DNA of 64,000 nt from Manihot esculenta (GCF_001659605.2 NC_035172.2:21931973-21995972), one strand, 5' to 3'. Counted from the stretch's first letter, positions 12,182 to 24,055 are shown. Program-made: numbers and translations. The notes: generated by a model from the sequence alone, not told the origin.

Positions 12182-12435
12182 TGTAATACCCGGCTAGACT
12201 CCGGCGTCGAAATTCTAACTTTCTGATGGAATCTCCATTGGAATCCGAAATCTTGGATACCGGAACCTCTAGAAGGGTAAAATATATTTTTACAAAATGC
12301 TTTTTATGGTTTTAATGAAGAAAGAAAAGTGAGTTTTTGAAGGAAATGCCTTGGGGGGAAAAGCCTAGGTTCGACCGCTGAACATGGTCCTGTTGCGGAC
12401 GCTCTTTTGGCCCCCAAAGGTAGTCTGGCCAGCCA
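12182..12435 (+). repeat. 5' LTR of A, part 1 (U3 start)
   Basis: Matches the first 250 bp of the A 3' LTR at 33098. It breaks off two bases before the TATA box where solo LTR S1 inserted; the LTR resumes at 14682. Confidence 0.9.
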
Positions 12436-12771
12436 TGTAATACCCGGCTAGACTTCGGTATCGAAATTCCTACCGTCCGGTGGAATCACAGATGTCAAAA
12501 ACCTCTAGAAGGGTAAAACCATGTTTTCATAAAATATTTTAATGTATTTTATGGTTTTAAGCAAGAAAGGAAATGAGTTTTATATGAAAATAACCTTGGA
12601 GGAAGACCCAGGTTCGGCCGCCGAACCTCAAGTTTGGCTGCCGAACATGCATGTATTTCGGGAGTGCTTTAGGCTCCCGAAGGCATGAATGAGGGAAGTC
12701 CAGGTTCGGCTGCCAAACATGGCATGCATGCGGAGGCACGTTAGGCCCTGAAAGTGGCCTGGCCAGCCACC

Positions 12772-12778
12772 TATAAAG
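12772..12778 (+). promoter_or_regulatory. TATA box of S1
   Basis: TATAAAG after GGCCAGCCACC, the position of the TATA box in every LTR of this family. Confidence 0.6.
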
Positions 12779-13304
12779 GGGTCCCCATGTCCGAACGGGT
12801 GAGCTTTTCTCCCCGTTTTCGGCCAAGGTGAGTTCTCCGCCGTCCCTCATCGATTTTGAGCTTCTTCCTTCGAATCTTCATGATTTTCTTATGAGTTTTC
12901 ACTTGGTTTGAAGATATTTGAGCAAAAGAGCAAGTTTTGAAGCTTGGAGACCAAAGAGTTGATTTCTCCCCATCTCCAAGCTAGGTTCGTCTTTCCTCTT
13001 GATCTTCAAGAGGTAAGCTTAGATCCAACCTTCCTTGTATATTTTAAACAAGTTTTATGAAGATTTATGGGGTAAAAATGCATGTTTAGGTTATTGTTGA
13101 GTTTATAGGTTTATGTTATGTTTATGAGCAATGTGGGTAGTATGTGTATGTTTGATGTGTTTTGGTTGGGGTTTAAGTTAGTTTGAGACCCCTATGTACT
13201 TGTTGGCTTGAGTTTGCATGTTGTAGGCTAGGTAAATGCATGTTGAATGAGTTGGGAGGCATTTGTGCATGAAAGAGGCTGAGTTCTACCCTTTGGAAGA
13301 ACTC

Positions 13305-13560
13305 AGGTTCGACAGCCGAAGGGACTTTCGGCCGCCGAACCTGCCTGTGGAGGCAAGCCTTTGACTGCCGAACCCTGCCCCCGAAAGTGGACTTTCGGCT
13401 CTGGAAGGGAGTTTCGGCCGCCAAAGGTGCCGCCGAACATGCATGAGTTTCATCTCTGGAGGGAACCTTCGGGCCCCGAAAGTGTTGCCGAAGGTGCATG
13501 ACTTTCAGCTCTGGAGGGACTTTCGACCGCTGAACCTGCCGCCGAAAGTGCCATGTTCAG
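13305..13560 (+). repeat. TTCGGCCGCCGAA array, downstream array of S1
   Basis: Repeated TTCGGC-N-GCCGAA palindromes and half-sites (CCGAAAGT, ACTTTCGGC) alternating with short spacers such as CTCTGGAGGGA. All LTRs of the family carry such an array here and a second one just upstream of the TATA box. Confidence 0.8.
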
Positions 13561-14490
13561 CCTTCTTTTGCATGATTTATGTGATTGTTTTATGATGTTT
13601 TAGGGGGTTTTTGGGGAATATTTTAGAGTCATGTTCATGTATGTTTGGTCCCTCATATGAGTCCACCTGTGTAGGTTCGGACCCGAGGAACAAAGGACCC
13701 TAGCAGTGAGCTAGCTGTTTCAGAGTCAGCCAGAGGTGAGTAGAATAAATCTTCATGTTTTAAATTAATAAAAGTTCTAGCATGATTCACGCATCATGAA
13801 TGCCATGAGATATTCTAGGTTGTTTGCATTAGAATTCACGAATATGTTGCATTGCATTATTTGATATTGATGTGGATGGATGTTGGATGATCCTTTAGTC
13901 CTCGTATGATATGATATGATGATGATACGGTATGGAAGACCAGTGAGGCTCATTCTATGCCCCTGGCACAATGTAAGAGAAAGACCAGTGAGGCCCATTC
14001 TACGCCCCTGGCACAGTTGGACTATGTAGAGGACTACTGGTGACAAATTCATCCTTGATGTGATATGTTTGTGGTGTGATGCATTCCATTATAGCATATA
14101 TTTTAAATGTTTTATTATTCTGCTCACTGGGCTCTAGTAGCTCACCCCATTTCCCTAATCCCCCAGGTATGCAGGTACGGGATAGACCAGGAGGTCAGCT
14201 AGAGTAAAGTTATGGTCATGTAATAGCTAGTGGTGGACATGATAAATATTGAAATGCAATGTTTAGTTCAGTTATGTAAAGTAATGATTGTATTGAGGAT
14301 AGAATTGTGCTTGACCCTAGTATGTTGTTAATCCCTTTTTTTGGTTACATGATCTTTTAATGAAATGTTTTATGATGTTATGTAAACTAAGCTTAATGTA
14401 TGTTATGATACCCCATTGGAGTATTTGATGAGGACTCCAGTGAGAGGTTTTATGTTGTGATTTGTGCATGCATAGGTTAAGCTTGGTGAA

Positions 14491-14530
14491 GGAATGAATG
14501 AATGAATGAATGAACGAATGAATAAATGAG
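14491..14530 (+). repeat. (GAAT)n microsatellite
   Basis: About ten GAAT units with two imperfect ones; absent from the other LTRs of the family in this window. Confidence 0.9.
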
Positions 14531-14681
14531 AAAGTTTTAAATATTTATGTAATTGTTGATCATGTATGGGATTAAACAGGTTTACAGGTTGTATGTGAGG
14601 CTTGCTACGGGTCCCGGCGGCCTTAAGCCGATCTGGATCCTAGCATCGATAGCGGTCCGGATTTCGGGTCGTTACAAGCCA

Positions 14682-16410
14682 CCTATAAAAGGCCCCCGTC
14701 CAAAAATGGGCGAGTTTTCTCTCTCTATTTTCGGATATAGGTGAGGTTCTACCCTTCCATGGTTGATTTTATGTTTTTCCTTCAAATCCTTCAAGATTTT
14801 TATGAGTTTTGCTTTGTTTTGAAGATTTTAAGCTAAAATCGAAGTTTTTAAGCTTGGAGACCTCCGGAGACCGTTTTCTCCTCATCTTCGAGTTCAGATC
14901 ACATCTCCTCTCGATCTTCAAGAGGTAAGTGTAGATCCTCATCTATTCTTATGTTTTAAGTAAGTTTTAAAAAGGGTTAAGGGTAAATAATGCATGTTTT
15001 GGTTAGATCTAAAATGTTAGGATTTATGTAAGTTTAATGAGGATTGTATGTTTCTATGTATTGTTTGTTGGGGTTTAGGCTAGTTTTATACCCCTTATGC
15101 ATGTTGAAGCGTGTATGCATGTTTAGAATGGTTGGATGTGAGTTTTGGTGGCTTGGGCATTATGGCATAATCGGGTTCTGTCACTCAGGAAGACCCAGGT
15201 TCGACCGCCGAACCTGCTAGGGGAGGCAACTTTGGCCACCTAAACTCGACCCCGAAAGAATGGACTTTCGGATCTGTAGGGACCTTCGGCCGCCGAACCT
15301 GCCGCCGAAAGTCCTCTGCCCAGCCTTTCTTTGCTTGTTTTACCTGCATATTCTATGATGTTTTAGGGGGGGGGTTTAGGGAGATGTTTAGAGCCTTTAT
15401 AGAGTATGTTGGTCCCTCATTTGAGTCCACCTGTGTAGGATCGGACCTGGGAGACCGAAGAGTCCAGCAGTGAGTCAGCTGCTTCAGAGTCAGTCAAGCG
15501 TCAGCCAGAGGTGAGTAGAACTAAATTCTAAATTTTAAAGTACTAAGTTTTTGAGCATGTTCATGCATCACGAATGCCATGTTATATATTAGGATGTTTA
15601 CATTAGAAATTCACGAATATGGTGCATTGCATTATTTACTGTTGATGTGGATAGATATTGGATGACCCACTAGCCCTCGATATGATATGATATGATATGA
15701 TATGATACGGAAAGACCAGGGCTACCCATTCTACGCCCCTGGCACGATGTAAGGGAAAGACCAGGGTTGCCCATTCTACGCCCCTGGCACAGTTGGACAT
15801 GTTATGTTATGTTTAAGAGGAAGTCCTGAGGAGCTCCGTCGAGGGCCGGGCATTACTTGGATATGTAGAGGGTCACTGGTGACAAGTCCATCCTTGATGT
15901 GTATTGTTTGTGTTGTGATGCATTTCATGAAAGCATGTGTTTATTAAGCTATTTTTCTTATATTATGCTCACTAGGCTCTTGTAGCTTACCCCTTTCCCC
16001 TAACCCCTAGGTTTGCAGGATCACAGGTAGCTCTGGGAGAGTTGGCAAGGTTTTGGGTAAAGTTTAATGTAATAGATTAGTAGTGGACATGTAATGTATT
16101 GTGGATTAGTATTGTGCTCGGCCCTAATGATGGCTTGAGATCTCAGTTTACATGAGCTTTAAGTAAAATGTTTTATGCTTATGATATGTTGAACCAAGTG
16201 AGGCATGTATGTTGATCATACTGGAGCATATGATGAGGGCTCTAGTATGGGTTTTTTGTTTTAAGCTTATGATACATGCACAGGTTGAACTTGCTTATAT
16301 GGAAAGTTTAAGTTTTTATGTAAATGAATGTTCATGTATGGGATTCTATCAGGTATGACAGGTTGTATGTTAGGCTTGCTGCGGTACGGTACGGTTTTCG
16401 GATCGTTACA
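14682..16410 (+). repeat. 5' LTR of A, part 2 (TATA box to LTR end)
   Basis: Resumes with CCTATAAAAGG and ends GGATCGTTACA, matching 42480-43909 downstream. It contains splice-donor-like GAGGTAAGT near 14925, a palindrome array near 15195-15312, two CCAGG...CCTGGCAC hairpin units (about 15708-15790) and one TCCTGAGGAGCTCC unit (about 15827). Confidence 0.92.
14684..14690 (+). promoter_or_regulatory. TATA box of A 5' LTR, separated from its U3 by S1
   Basis: TATAAAA. The bases now upstream are the end of S1 rather than A's own U3, because S1 inserted between the two. Confidence 0.65.
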
Positions 16411-16413
16411 GAG

Positions 16414-16427
16414 TGGTATCAGAGCCC
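16414..16427 (+). other. Primer-binding site of A
   Basis: TGGTATCAGAGCCC, 3 nt after the 5' LTR; the first 12 nt equal the complement of the plant initiator Met-tRNA 3' end. Confidence 0.92.
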
Positions 16428-16568
16428 TAGGTTCATATGGTTGGACCTAGCGTGTCGGGCTCATAAATATTATAGAAGGGCAAGCACAATAGGAAAAATC
16501 ATGTCCACTATGATAGGATCTAGAGTCCTGTCTTGTATGAATGAATAATAATGTGAAATGCAAGATAA
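16428..16568 (+). other. Leader of A, first part
   Basis: Matches the leaders of B (from 20444) and C (from 35970) until GATAA at 16564-16568, where S2 interrupts it. It resumes at 18173 and, after B, at 27979. Confidence 0.85.
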
Positions 16569-17458
16569 TGTTAGTGTATATACCCTAGGCCATTATCTTG
16601 GACCTTTTTGTATGTCGTTTTAGTTATTAATAAAAGAGATTTTTATCATTATTATTTATTTGCATGTTACATAATAATGATTATCATCCCTGGTTACTTA
16701 TTATTATGTTGATAATAATAAAATATAACTGGTATGATTATTGATTGATAATCATGAGATGATTATATATATGTTGATATAATTCAATAATCATAACTAC
16801 TTGTTAGAGAACAAAGTATTAGATGGACCCGCATTGAAATCACTATATAGGTCATTGTCATAAGTGAATATCAAAGTAGTTATGTCTTAATCATTTGACT
16901 TGAGATTGTCATAGTTTCCAACATAAGGATTATTATGTTTTGACATAACCAAACGTTGTCTTTAATTGGACAATCATAAAGGTTATGATTGAGCATAATA
17001 GAAATTATGTAGAGGATAATGAACAATCAAGATAGGATTTGTCCCTCTCTATGAGAGAGATATCTTCTGGGCCCCTCGATAAGTGAGACTGAGAAATGCA
17101 TGACCGTGCTCAAATGAATTGATAGTATGATCAATATCATTTGAATTTATCAGTCTACTTAGAGATCGAGAAATCATAAGTTTGAACATTATAAGTTTGA
17201 CATTGACCATGACTTATGTTCAAACTAGATATCGTGTGACAAAGGGATTAATTCATGTTCTATTTATTAGGCTTTATCGGACTATTGATCCTCATATTAG
17301 TTGGGTAGTCATAATGTCTTGCTAGAGGCCACTTATGACTTATGGGCCTTGTGGGACTGGGTCTATTGCCAATTAATATGAGCCTATTGGGTCACACACA
17401 AAATAACGTTGTTGATGTGCTATGTCATATTAATGGGCCAAAAGTCCAAAGCCCATTC

Positions 17459-17600
17459 ATATAATTAATAATAATAAAGTGTTATTATTATTAATCATTA
17501 ATATAATTAATAATAATAAAGTGTTATTATTATTAATATTAATTATTAATATAATTAATAATATAAAGTGTTATTATTATTAATCATTTATTATTATGAG
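17459..17600. repeat. AT-rich imperfect tandem repeat in S2
   Basis: Three units of 42-47 bp, each holding AAGTGTTATTATTATTAA preceded by its near-complement AATTAATAATAA, so every unit can fold back. Confidence 0.8.
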
Positions 17601-17709
17601 ATAATAATATTTAAAAGATTTGCAGTCTATCTATAAGTATTACAAATAAAGGACTCTATCACATAAGGTATTTGAGTATCTACGAGATTGTGATAGTGGG
17701 TTATGAACA

Positions 17710-17806
17710 CAACTCCTTTTAGGAAAAGGAGTTGTGGGATGAACACAACTCCTTTTCCTAAAAGGAGTTGTGGAAAAAATACAACTCCTTTTAGGAAAAG
17801 GAGTTG
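17710..17806. repeat. Three 25-bp perfect palindromes spaced 36 bp in S2
   Basis: CAACTCCTTTT / AAAAGGAGTTG arms around a 3-nt centre, at 17710-17734, 17746-17770 and 17782-17806. The centres are AGG, CCT, AGG, so the middle unit is inverted. The array ends 24 bp before the TATA box. Confidence 0.92.
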
Positions 17807-17830
17807 TGGGAAAAATAAAAGACTGAAACA

Positions 17831-17838
17831 TATAAATA
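17831..17838 (+). promoter_or_regulatory. TATA box of S2
   Basis: TATAAATA followed by CCCCTTC, directly downstream of the palindrome array. Confidence 0.6.
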
Positions 17839-18172
17839 CCCCTTCTACGAATTGTGGAAGGTACGTGTGGTTTTGAGAAAACTCAGTCTAAAAGATTGCA
17901 GATTGTGGAGCACATAATCTATCCATCTTTGAGAGAGCTAGCACTCTAGAAGGATAGAAGACATTCGTGTGGATACCATAGAGGGTGTTCATTTGAAAAA
18001 GCAGCACCATCAGTCGAACATTGTATCTTCTCAACGAGATTAACAAGTTAGTCTCATATTCTTCTTATGAATTAAACGAAGCACTCGGATTCTGGGAAAG
18101 AAAATCAACAGAGATTTTATTTTTCCGCTGCGCAACTGGGTTGTAATAATCTCGGGATTTCCCAATAGATAA

Positions 18173-18239
18173 TATGCATGAGCATTGATGATATGTTATG
18201 TGTGTGATGTGGGTTCATGTATTTTCACATGAACCATAT
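18173..18239 (+). other. Leader of A, second part, with stem-loop 18212-18235
   Basis: GGTTCATGT (18212-18220) pairs with ACATGAACC (18227-18235) around ATTTTC. The same hairpin occurs in B and C at the same place. Element B inserted four bases after it. Confidence 0.75.
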
Positions 18240-18504
18240 TGTAATACCCGGCTAGACCCCGGCATCGGAATTTCAATTTTTTGGCGGGATCTCCATTGGA
18301 ATATGGATTTCTCAGATGTCGGAGCCTTCCATAAGGGGAAAACAGAGGTATTTCAAAATGTTTTTACATGTTTTAATGGTTTTAATAAAGAAAAATGAGT
18401 TTTGGAAAGGAAAAGACCAAGGAGATTTTTGCCAGGTTCGGTCGCCGAACGTTGCATGGTTTCGCATGCAGCTTTGGCCGCCAAAGGAGAGGCGGTTGGC
18501 CACC

Positions 18505-18511
18505 TATAAAA
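18505..18511 (+). promoter_or_regulatory. TATA box of B 5' LTR
   Basis: TATAAAA after GGCCACC, in the family-conserved position. Confidence 0.65.
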
Positions 18512-19034
18512 GCTCCTTTGACCAGAAATGGGGTGTGTTTTCACCCTCTTTTCGTGCAAAGGTGAGTTTGTGACCTCCCTTCATTGTTCTCATCTTGTTC
18601 TTTCAAATCATGCAAAGTGTTCATGAGTTTTTAACTTGGTTTTGAAGTTTTGAGCAAAAGAACGCAAAGTTGAAAGATTTGGAGACTTTGGATCTTTTTC
18701 CTCCACATCTCCGAGTTAGGACCATCGATCCTCTCGTTCTTCAAGAGGTAAGCATGGATCCTCACCTCCCCTTATGTTTTAAGCATGGTTTTAAGGGTTT
18801 AAGAGAGTTTGATGGCATGTTAGAGAGTAGATCTTGAAGTTGAGTATATGGTGAGCATGTGCTATGTTTGTTGTTATGATGTTATTGGAGAAGTTTGAAC
18901 TAGTTTTTAAGCTCCTATATGCATGGAAAAGAGTATAGGCATGTTATAGAAAGTTGGTATGCATGTTGAGTATGTTTGGTTTGGTTTTGGAGGCTGAGTA
19001 TGCATGTTTGACTCGAGTTCTGCCTTCTTGGCAA

Positions 19035-19340
19035 ACTCAGGTTCGGCCGCCGAAGCAAGGTTCGGCCGCCGAACCCTCTAAAGAGGCTGTTTTGGCCGCC
19101 TAACCTTGCCCCCGAAAGTTGAGACTTTTGTCTCTGGAGGGAAGGTTCGGCCGCCGAACATGCCGCCGAAGGTGGGTGACTTTCGGCTCTGGAAGTCTTT
19201 CAGCCCCCGAACCTTGCCCCCGAAAGTTTAGACTTTCGACTCTGGAAGGGACTTTCGGCCATTGAAGGTGCCGCCGAAAGTACATGAGTTTCGGCTTTGG
19301 AGGGACTTTCGGCCGCCGAACCTGCTGCCGAAAGTGCCCT
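19035..19340 (+). repeat. TTCGGCCGCCGAA array in B 5' LTR
   Basis: The longest downstream array in the window: about a dozen full or partial TTCGGC-N-GCCGAA sites with ACTTTCGGCTCTGGA-type spacers. The minus-strand ORF at 19100-19285 is a by-product of this repetition. Confidence 0.8.
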
Positions 19341-20429
19341 GTCTAGTCTTCCTTTGTCCATTTTTCTATGCATGTTTATGATGGTTTAGGGAGTTTTTGG
19401 GGAGATGTTTATAGCTATGTTAGAATATGTTTGGTCCTCATTTGAGTCCACCTGTGTAGGTGCGGACCCAAGGAACCAAGGAGGCCCAGAGAGTTAGAGT
19501 TACAGAGACTGTTCAACAGTTGACAGAGGTGAGTGGAACTGAACTATGTTTTCTAATTAATGAAAGCTTTTAGCATCATTCATGCATCATAAATGCCATG
19601 TGATATTAGGGTGTTTTGCATTGCATTAGTGTTCACGAAGATGACGCATTGCATTATTCCTTGTTGATGGGGACGGACACAGAGTAGGACCCTTTAGCCC
19701 TCTGATGTTTATGTTTATGTAACAGAAGTCCTGAGGAGCCCCTTGAGGGCCGGGCATAGAGATTATATGCATGTAACAGAAGTCCTGAGGAGCTCCTTTG
19801 AGGGCCGAGCACAGAGTAGAGGGATTTTTGGGTCAGTCCGTCCGTGATGTGATTTGATTGTGATGTGACGCATTTCATGGTAGCATGTTTTAAATATTTT
19901 TATTGTTCCGCTCACTGGGCTCTAGTAGCTCACCCCTCTCCCTAACCCCATGTTTTCAGGGCCATAGAGAAGGCAGAGGAACATCAAGGGTAAAGTCTAA
20001 GTGTAATAGTATAGAGTAGTGGACATGATGTGATGTAATGTATAAAGAGATAATGTAAAGTCATGTAATGTATATTGAGAATAGAATAGTATTGTGCTTA
20101 GCCCTAGAGTATGTTTAAATCCCTTTGTATATGATCATTATGTAATGTTTTCTGATTTTTAATGATGAAATCCAAGCTTGACATATGATGATGACCCATC
20201 TAGAGTATTTGATTAGAGCTCTAGCATGGGGTTTGATGTTTACAGGTTAGTACATGTACAGGTCAAGCTTGGTAATAATAAAATTCAAAATTTTTATGGA
20301 AATGTATGATCATGTATGGGATTTATCAGGTACACAGAGTTCACAGTAGGCTTGCTACGGGTTTCGGCGACCTTAAGTCGATCTGAATCCTAGCGCCGAT
20401 AGCGGTCCGGTTTTCGGATCGTTACAGAT

Positions 20430-20443
20430 TGGTTTCAGAGCCC
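20430..20443 (+). other. Primer-binding site of B, one base changed
   Basis: TGGTTTCAGAGCCC; the A at position 5 of the standard TGGTATCAGAGC is T. Confidence 0.85.
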
Positions 20444-20616
20444 TAGGTTCATATGATCGGACCTATAGAGTGTCGGGCTCATAGAGGTTGTAGAAGGGCA
20501 AGCACAATAGGAAAGATCATGTCCACTAAGGTAGGATATAGAGTCCTGTCTTGATAGTGATGTGTAATGCCATGATTTTATGCATGTGCATTGAATGATA
20601 TGCTATGTATGATGAG

Positions 20617-20640
20617 GGTTCATGTGTTTCCACATGGACC
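20617..20640 (+). other. Leader stem-loop of B
   Basis: GGTTCATGTG pairs with CACATGGACC around the tetraloop TTTC; the single sequence change in the stem gives a G-U wobble. Confidence 0.75.
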
Positions 20641-20687
20641 ATATGATGCTAATGTTTATGGTATATGTGATGTTTTCAGAAGATAGA

Positions 20688-20972
20688 ATGAGAGGGACTC
20701 ATCGATCTGCTAGATTGACTGGAGCTCCACCAGAGAATGAGGGCATGGATGCCCGTCCCCCTGCTTTGCCAAGGGCAATGTCTCAGAGAACAGGCAGAGA
20801 AAGAACATCAAGGGATCCTAGAAGGTCCTTTGATGAAAGCAGAAGGGAAACAGAACAGGGTAGAAGATCAAGTGATGTGAGGAAAGCTATGGATGTTGAT
20901 CAGAGAAGAGATGGAGGGTTAGGTGTTGGCACATCTGAGGAGGGTATGGGATCATCACAGGGAGGCGCTTAG
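20688..20972 (+). pseudogene. B gag N-terminal part
   Basis: ATG at 20688 directly follows an acceptor-like TTTTCAG and aligns with the gag starts of A (28022) and C (36215): MRGTHRSARLTGAPPENEG, then an Arg/Ser-rich basic stretch. A TAG at 20970 replaces the Gln codon seen in A and C. A one-base deletion follows near 21035, in the run ATGGGGG where A has ATGGGAGG. An upstream in-frame ATG at 20622 lies in the leader hairpin and is not conserved. Confidence 0.85.
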
Positions 20973-21079
20973 GCCTCGGGGTATGGTTATCCACCCCAAT
21001 ATCAGCCCTTTCCTCAAGGCCCAGGATATTCGATGGGGGTACATCGGATTATCCTTGTTTTCACCCATATCCCACCTTT

Positions 21080-23446
21080 ATGCCTTATCCACCTTTTTAC
21101 CCACCATATCCACAGTACCCTATGTATCCACCCTCACCCTTCTACCCAAGTCCAGCATACCCTACTCCAGAGAGTTCTGCACCTCCACCACCAGCAGAAC
21201 CAGTAGCCCCTATTATCCAAACACCTCAACCTCGCCCATCTGAGAGGAGCAAAGTAAAGATGACCGATTACCTGAAGCTGGATGCTCCTAAGTACAAGCC
21301 AGGAGATGATCCATTTGAGTATCTCAAAGCGGTTAAGATGATAGCAGATGAGCTAGGGGCAGATGATAGTAGAGCCATTCAGATGGCGGGGTTCACTTTG
21401 AAATGCAATAAAGCAAAGGAGTGGCTTAGTAACTATGTGGACCCTAGATTGGATAACATGTCATGGGGGGAGTTTGCAAATGAGTTTGCTGGGTGGGCGT
21501 TCCCAGATAGTTCTAGAGAGCTGAAGATGATAGAGTTTGAGCAGCTGAGGCAGACAGAGGACATGAGTGTCGATGAGTACACTGGCAGGTTTATGGAGTT
21601 GTTGCAGTATGTGGGTCAGGCCTATGATACAGATCAGAAAAAGGCTAGGCGGTATACCATGAGGCTGCATCCTAGGTACTCCTCCTTGATCCATGCAGCT
21701 GAGAGGGAGAGTTTCCATACAGTGGTGGATATAGCACGGAAGATGGAGGCTAGTGCCATCATTCAGGGAACAGTAAAACAGCAGGTGGCACAGTCTTCGG
21801 GTTCTAAGACCCCAGGCAGGGGAAAGTCAGATCCCTCTTCGCAGAGTGCAGCAGCTTCAGGCAGTAAAAAGTTCAGTGGCTCCACTAAGAATCCAAAGAA
21901 GAACAAGTTCTGGAACAAGCTAAAGGCAGGTCTGGGACTAGGAAGTGGCTCGAGCTCAGGCTCAGAGATTCCAGTGTGTGTGAAGTGCGGTAAGCTGCAC
22001 AGAGGAGTTTGTCGGTTTGGGACTACAGCATGTTTCAGGTGCGGCCAAGAGGGACACATGGCTCGTGAGTGTCCGAGATCAGCTTTTTCAGCACCGTCCC
22101 AGCAGACAGCTCCAGGCAGTATGCCACAGCCATCAGCTCCAGCCACGACTCAGGGTAGAGGCAGAGGAAGAGGGGTAGCCTCTTCATCTACGGGTTCCCG
22201 AGGTGCAGGTTCGTCAGCTCCAGCTCGGATCTTTACTATGATACAGCAGGAGGCAAACACATCTAACACAGTGGTGTCAGGTAATCTCATCATTGGTTGT
22301 TCTGATGTGTATGCTCTATTAGACCCCGGTGCTTCTCATTCATTTGTTGCTCTGAGAGCCATAGAGAGAGTGGGTTTGATGACTTCTGAGTTAGAGTGTC
22401 CCCTTTGGGTCAGTGGGCCCAAGTGTGATCCATCATTGGCAGAGTCAGTCTGCCGTCATAGTCCAGTGTTTATAGATGGTAGATGCCTTCCAGCTGACCT
22501 TGTGGTTCTAGATTTGACGGATTTTGATGTCATTCTAGGGATGGATTGGCTATCTGCATATGGTGCTACCTTGGACTGTAGAGACAAAGTAGTTAAGTTC
22601 AGAGATCAGGATGGATCCGAGTTTGTCTTCAGAGGAGATAGGACGGGTACGCCTAGAGGTTTGATATCAGCCCTTCAGGCTCGTAGGTTGCTCAAGAGGG
22701 GTTGTCAGGGGTTTCTAGCTCATGTGAGAGAGCTAGACAGTCAGGTTAGGGAACCAGTCTCAGTGCCCGTAGTCAGAGAATTTCCTGATGTTTTCCCAGA
22801 CGAGCTTCCGGGACTACCACCTGATAGGGAGATAGAGTTTGAGATAGAGTTGTTGCCTGGTACCAGACCAATCTCTATCCTTCCCTACAGGATGGCACCA
22901 GCAGAGTTAAAAGAGTTGAAAGAACAGTTACAAGAGTTGGTAGATAAGGGTTTCATCCGACTGAGTACCTCACCTTGGGGTGCTCCAGTACTGTTTGTGA
23001 GAAAGAAGGATGGATCCCTTAGACTTTGTATCGACTACAGGCAGTTGAACAAAGTCACTACTAAGAACAAATATCCTCTACCCAGGATCGACGATCTATT
23101 TGACCAGCTAGCTGGAGCAGGTTGTTTTTCTAAAATAGATCTAAGATCAGGGTATCACCAGTTGAGAATCAGGGAAAAGGATGTGCCAAAGACAGCTTTC
23201 AGAACCAGATATGGGCATTATAAGTTCCTTGTAATGCCGTTCGGGTTAACCAATGCCCCTGCAGCATTCATGGATCTCATGAACAGAGTTTTCAAACAGT
23301 ATCTGGATCACTTTGTTATTGTCTTCATAGATGATATATTGGTGTATTCCAGAAATGCAGAGGAGCATGCCCATCATCTGAGGATGGTTCTGCAGACCTT
23401 GAGAGAGCATGGCTTGTATGCCAAGTTCTCCAAGTGTAAATTCTAG
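21080..23446 (+). pseudogene. B gag-protease-RT (788 codons)
   Basis: Pro/Tyr-rich region, Tekay capsid ([37 protein letters not shown]), two knuckles ([27 protein letters not shown], about residues 317-330), protease [10 protein letters not shown] (about residue 414) with VILGMDWLS, then RT from about residue 600 with [26 protein letters not shown] and catalytic FIDDILVYS (about residue 750). It ends at a TAG (23444-23446) where A keeps Trp. The same frame continues after the stop, so this was one gag-pol polyprotein. The true start is 20688, in another register. Confidence 0.93.
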
Positions 23447-24052
23447 CTGAGGAGCATTTCTTTCTTGGGGCATGTTGTGTCAGACCAGGGAATAGCAGTG
23501 GACCCCAATAAGATAGAGGCTGTAGCTAACTGGCCTAGACCCACCACAGTGACAGAGATTAAGAGCTTTCTGGGTTTAGCAGGCTACTATAGGAGGTTCG
23601 TACAGGACTTCTCTAAGATTGCAGCTCCTATGACCAGATTAACAATGAAAAATCAGAGGTTTACATGGTCTAACCAGTGTGAAGAGATTTTCGAAGAGCT
23701 AAAGAAAAGGTTGACTTCAGCATCGGTGTTAGCTCTGCCTACCAGTGATGAAGATTTCACAGTGTTCTGTGATGCGTCCCGAGTGGGACTGGGTTGTGTG
23801 TTGATGCAGAATGACAGAGTGATTGCTTAGGCTTCTAGGCAACTGAAGAAGCATGAGTTAAACTATCCTACACATGACCTTGAGATGGCAGCTGTGATCT
23901 TTGCACTCAAGATGTGGAGGCATTACCTTTATGGGGTTAAATGTGAGATCTTCACAGATCATAAGAGCCTGCAGCACATCTTGAGTCAGAGAGAGTTGAA
24001 TTTGAGGCAGAGAAGATGGGTAGAATTGCTGAGTGATTATGATTGCAAGATC
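23447..24052 (+). pseudogene. B RT connection and RNase H
   Basis: Continues the frame: [23 protein letters not shown], then RNase H with [19 protein letters not shown] at 23828 replaces Tyr of the YASRQL motif. After it [14 protein letters not shown] and FTDHKSL hold further catalytic acids. Another TAG (24053) replaces Gln. Confidence 0.88.
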
Positions 24053-24055
24053 TAG

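Larger units (their letters stand above)
12436..14676 (+). repeat. S1: solo LTR of the A family (2241 bp)
   Basis: A full LTR from TGTAATACCCGG to GGGTCGTTACA with no internal region, flanked by AGCCA (12431-12435 and 14677-14681). This is the product of recombination between the two LTRs of an element. The TATA box is at 12772, palindrome arrays at about 12612-12770 and 13305-13560, and a (GAAT)n microsatellite at 14491-14530. Confidence 0.93.
16569..18167 (+). repeat. S2: solo LTR of an unrelated, probably Ty1/copia, element (1599 bp)
   Basis: Inserted in A's leader; flanked by GATAA (16564-16568 and 18168-18172). It begins TGTTAGTG and ends CCCAATA, so the ends are TG...TA rather than TG...CA. 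It has a TATA box (17831) about 340 bp from the end and the TTTTCCGCTGCGCA stretch common near copia LTR ends. No coding region, PBS or polypurine tract, so a solo LTR is the simplest reading. The copia assignment is by resemblance only. The ORF at 17640-17831 is an artefact of the palindromes. Confidence 0.8.
18240..20426 (+). repeat. 5' LTR of B (2187 bp)
   Basis: Starts TGTAATACCCGG, ends GGATCGTTACA. Palindrome arrays at about 18435-18490 and 19035-19340; donor-like AAGAGGTAAGC near 18745. The two hairpin units here are both of the TCCTGAGGAGC type (about 19727 and 19780), unlike A, S1, C and E. Confidence 0.93.

Noticed and set aside
12612..13560. Regular palindromes with spacers, looking like a CRISPR array
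   Set aside because: Repeats are inexact, spacers are themselves repeated, they sit inside LTRs of eukaryotic retrotransposons, and no cas genes exist.
16569..18167. S2 read as a full non-autonomous element or DNA transposon
   Set aside because: A 5-bp duplication, TG start, one TATA box and no PBS, polypurine tract or terminal inverted repeats fit a solo LTR better.
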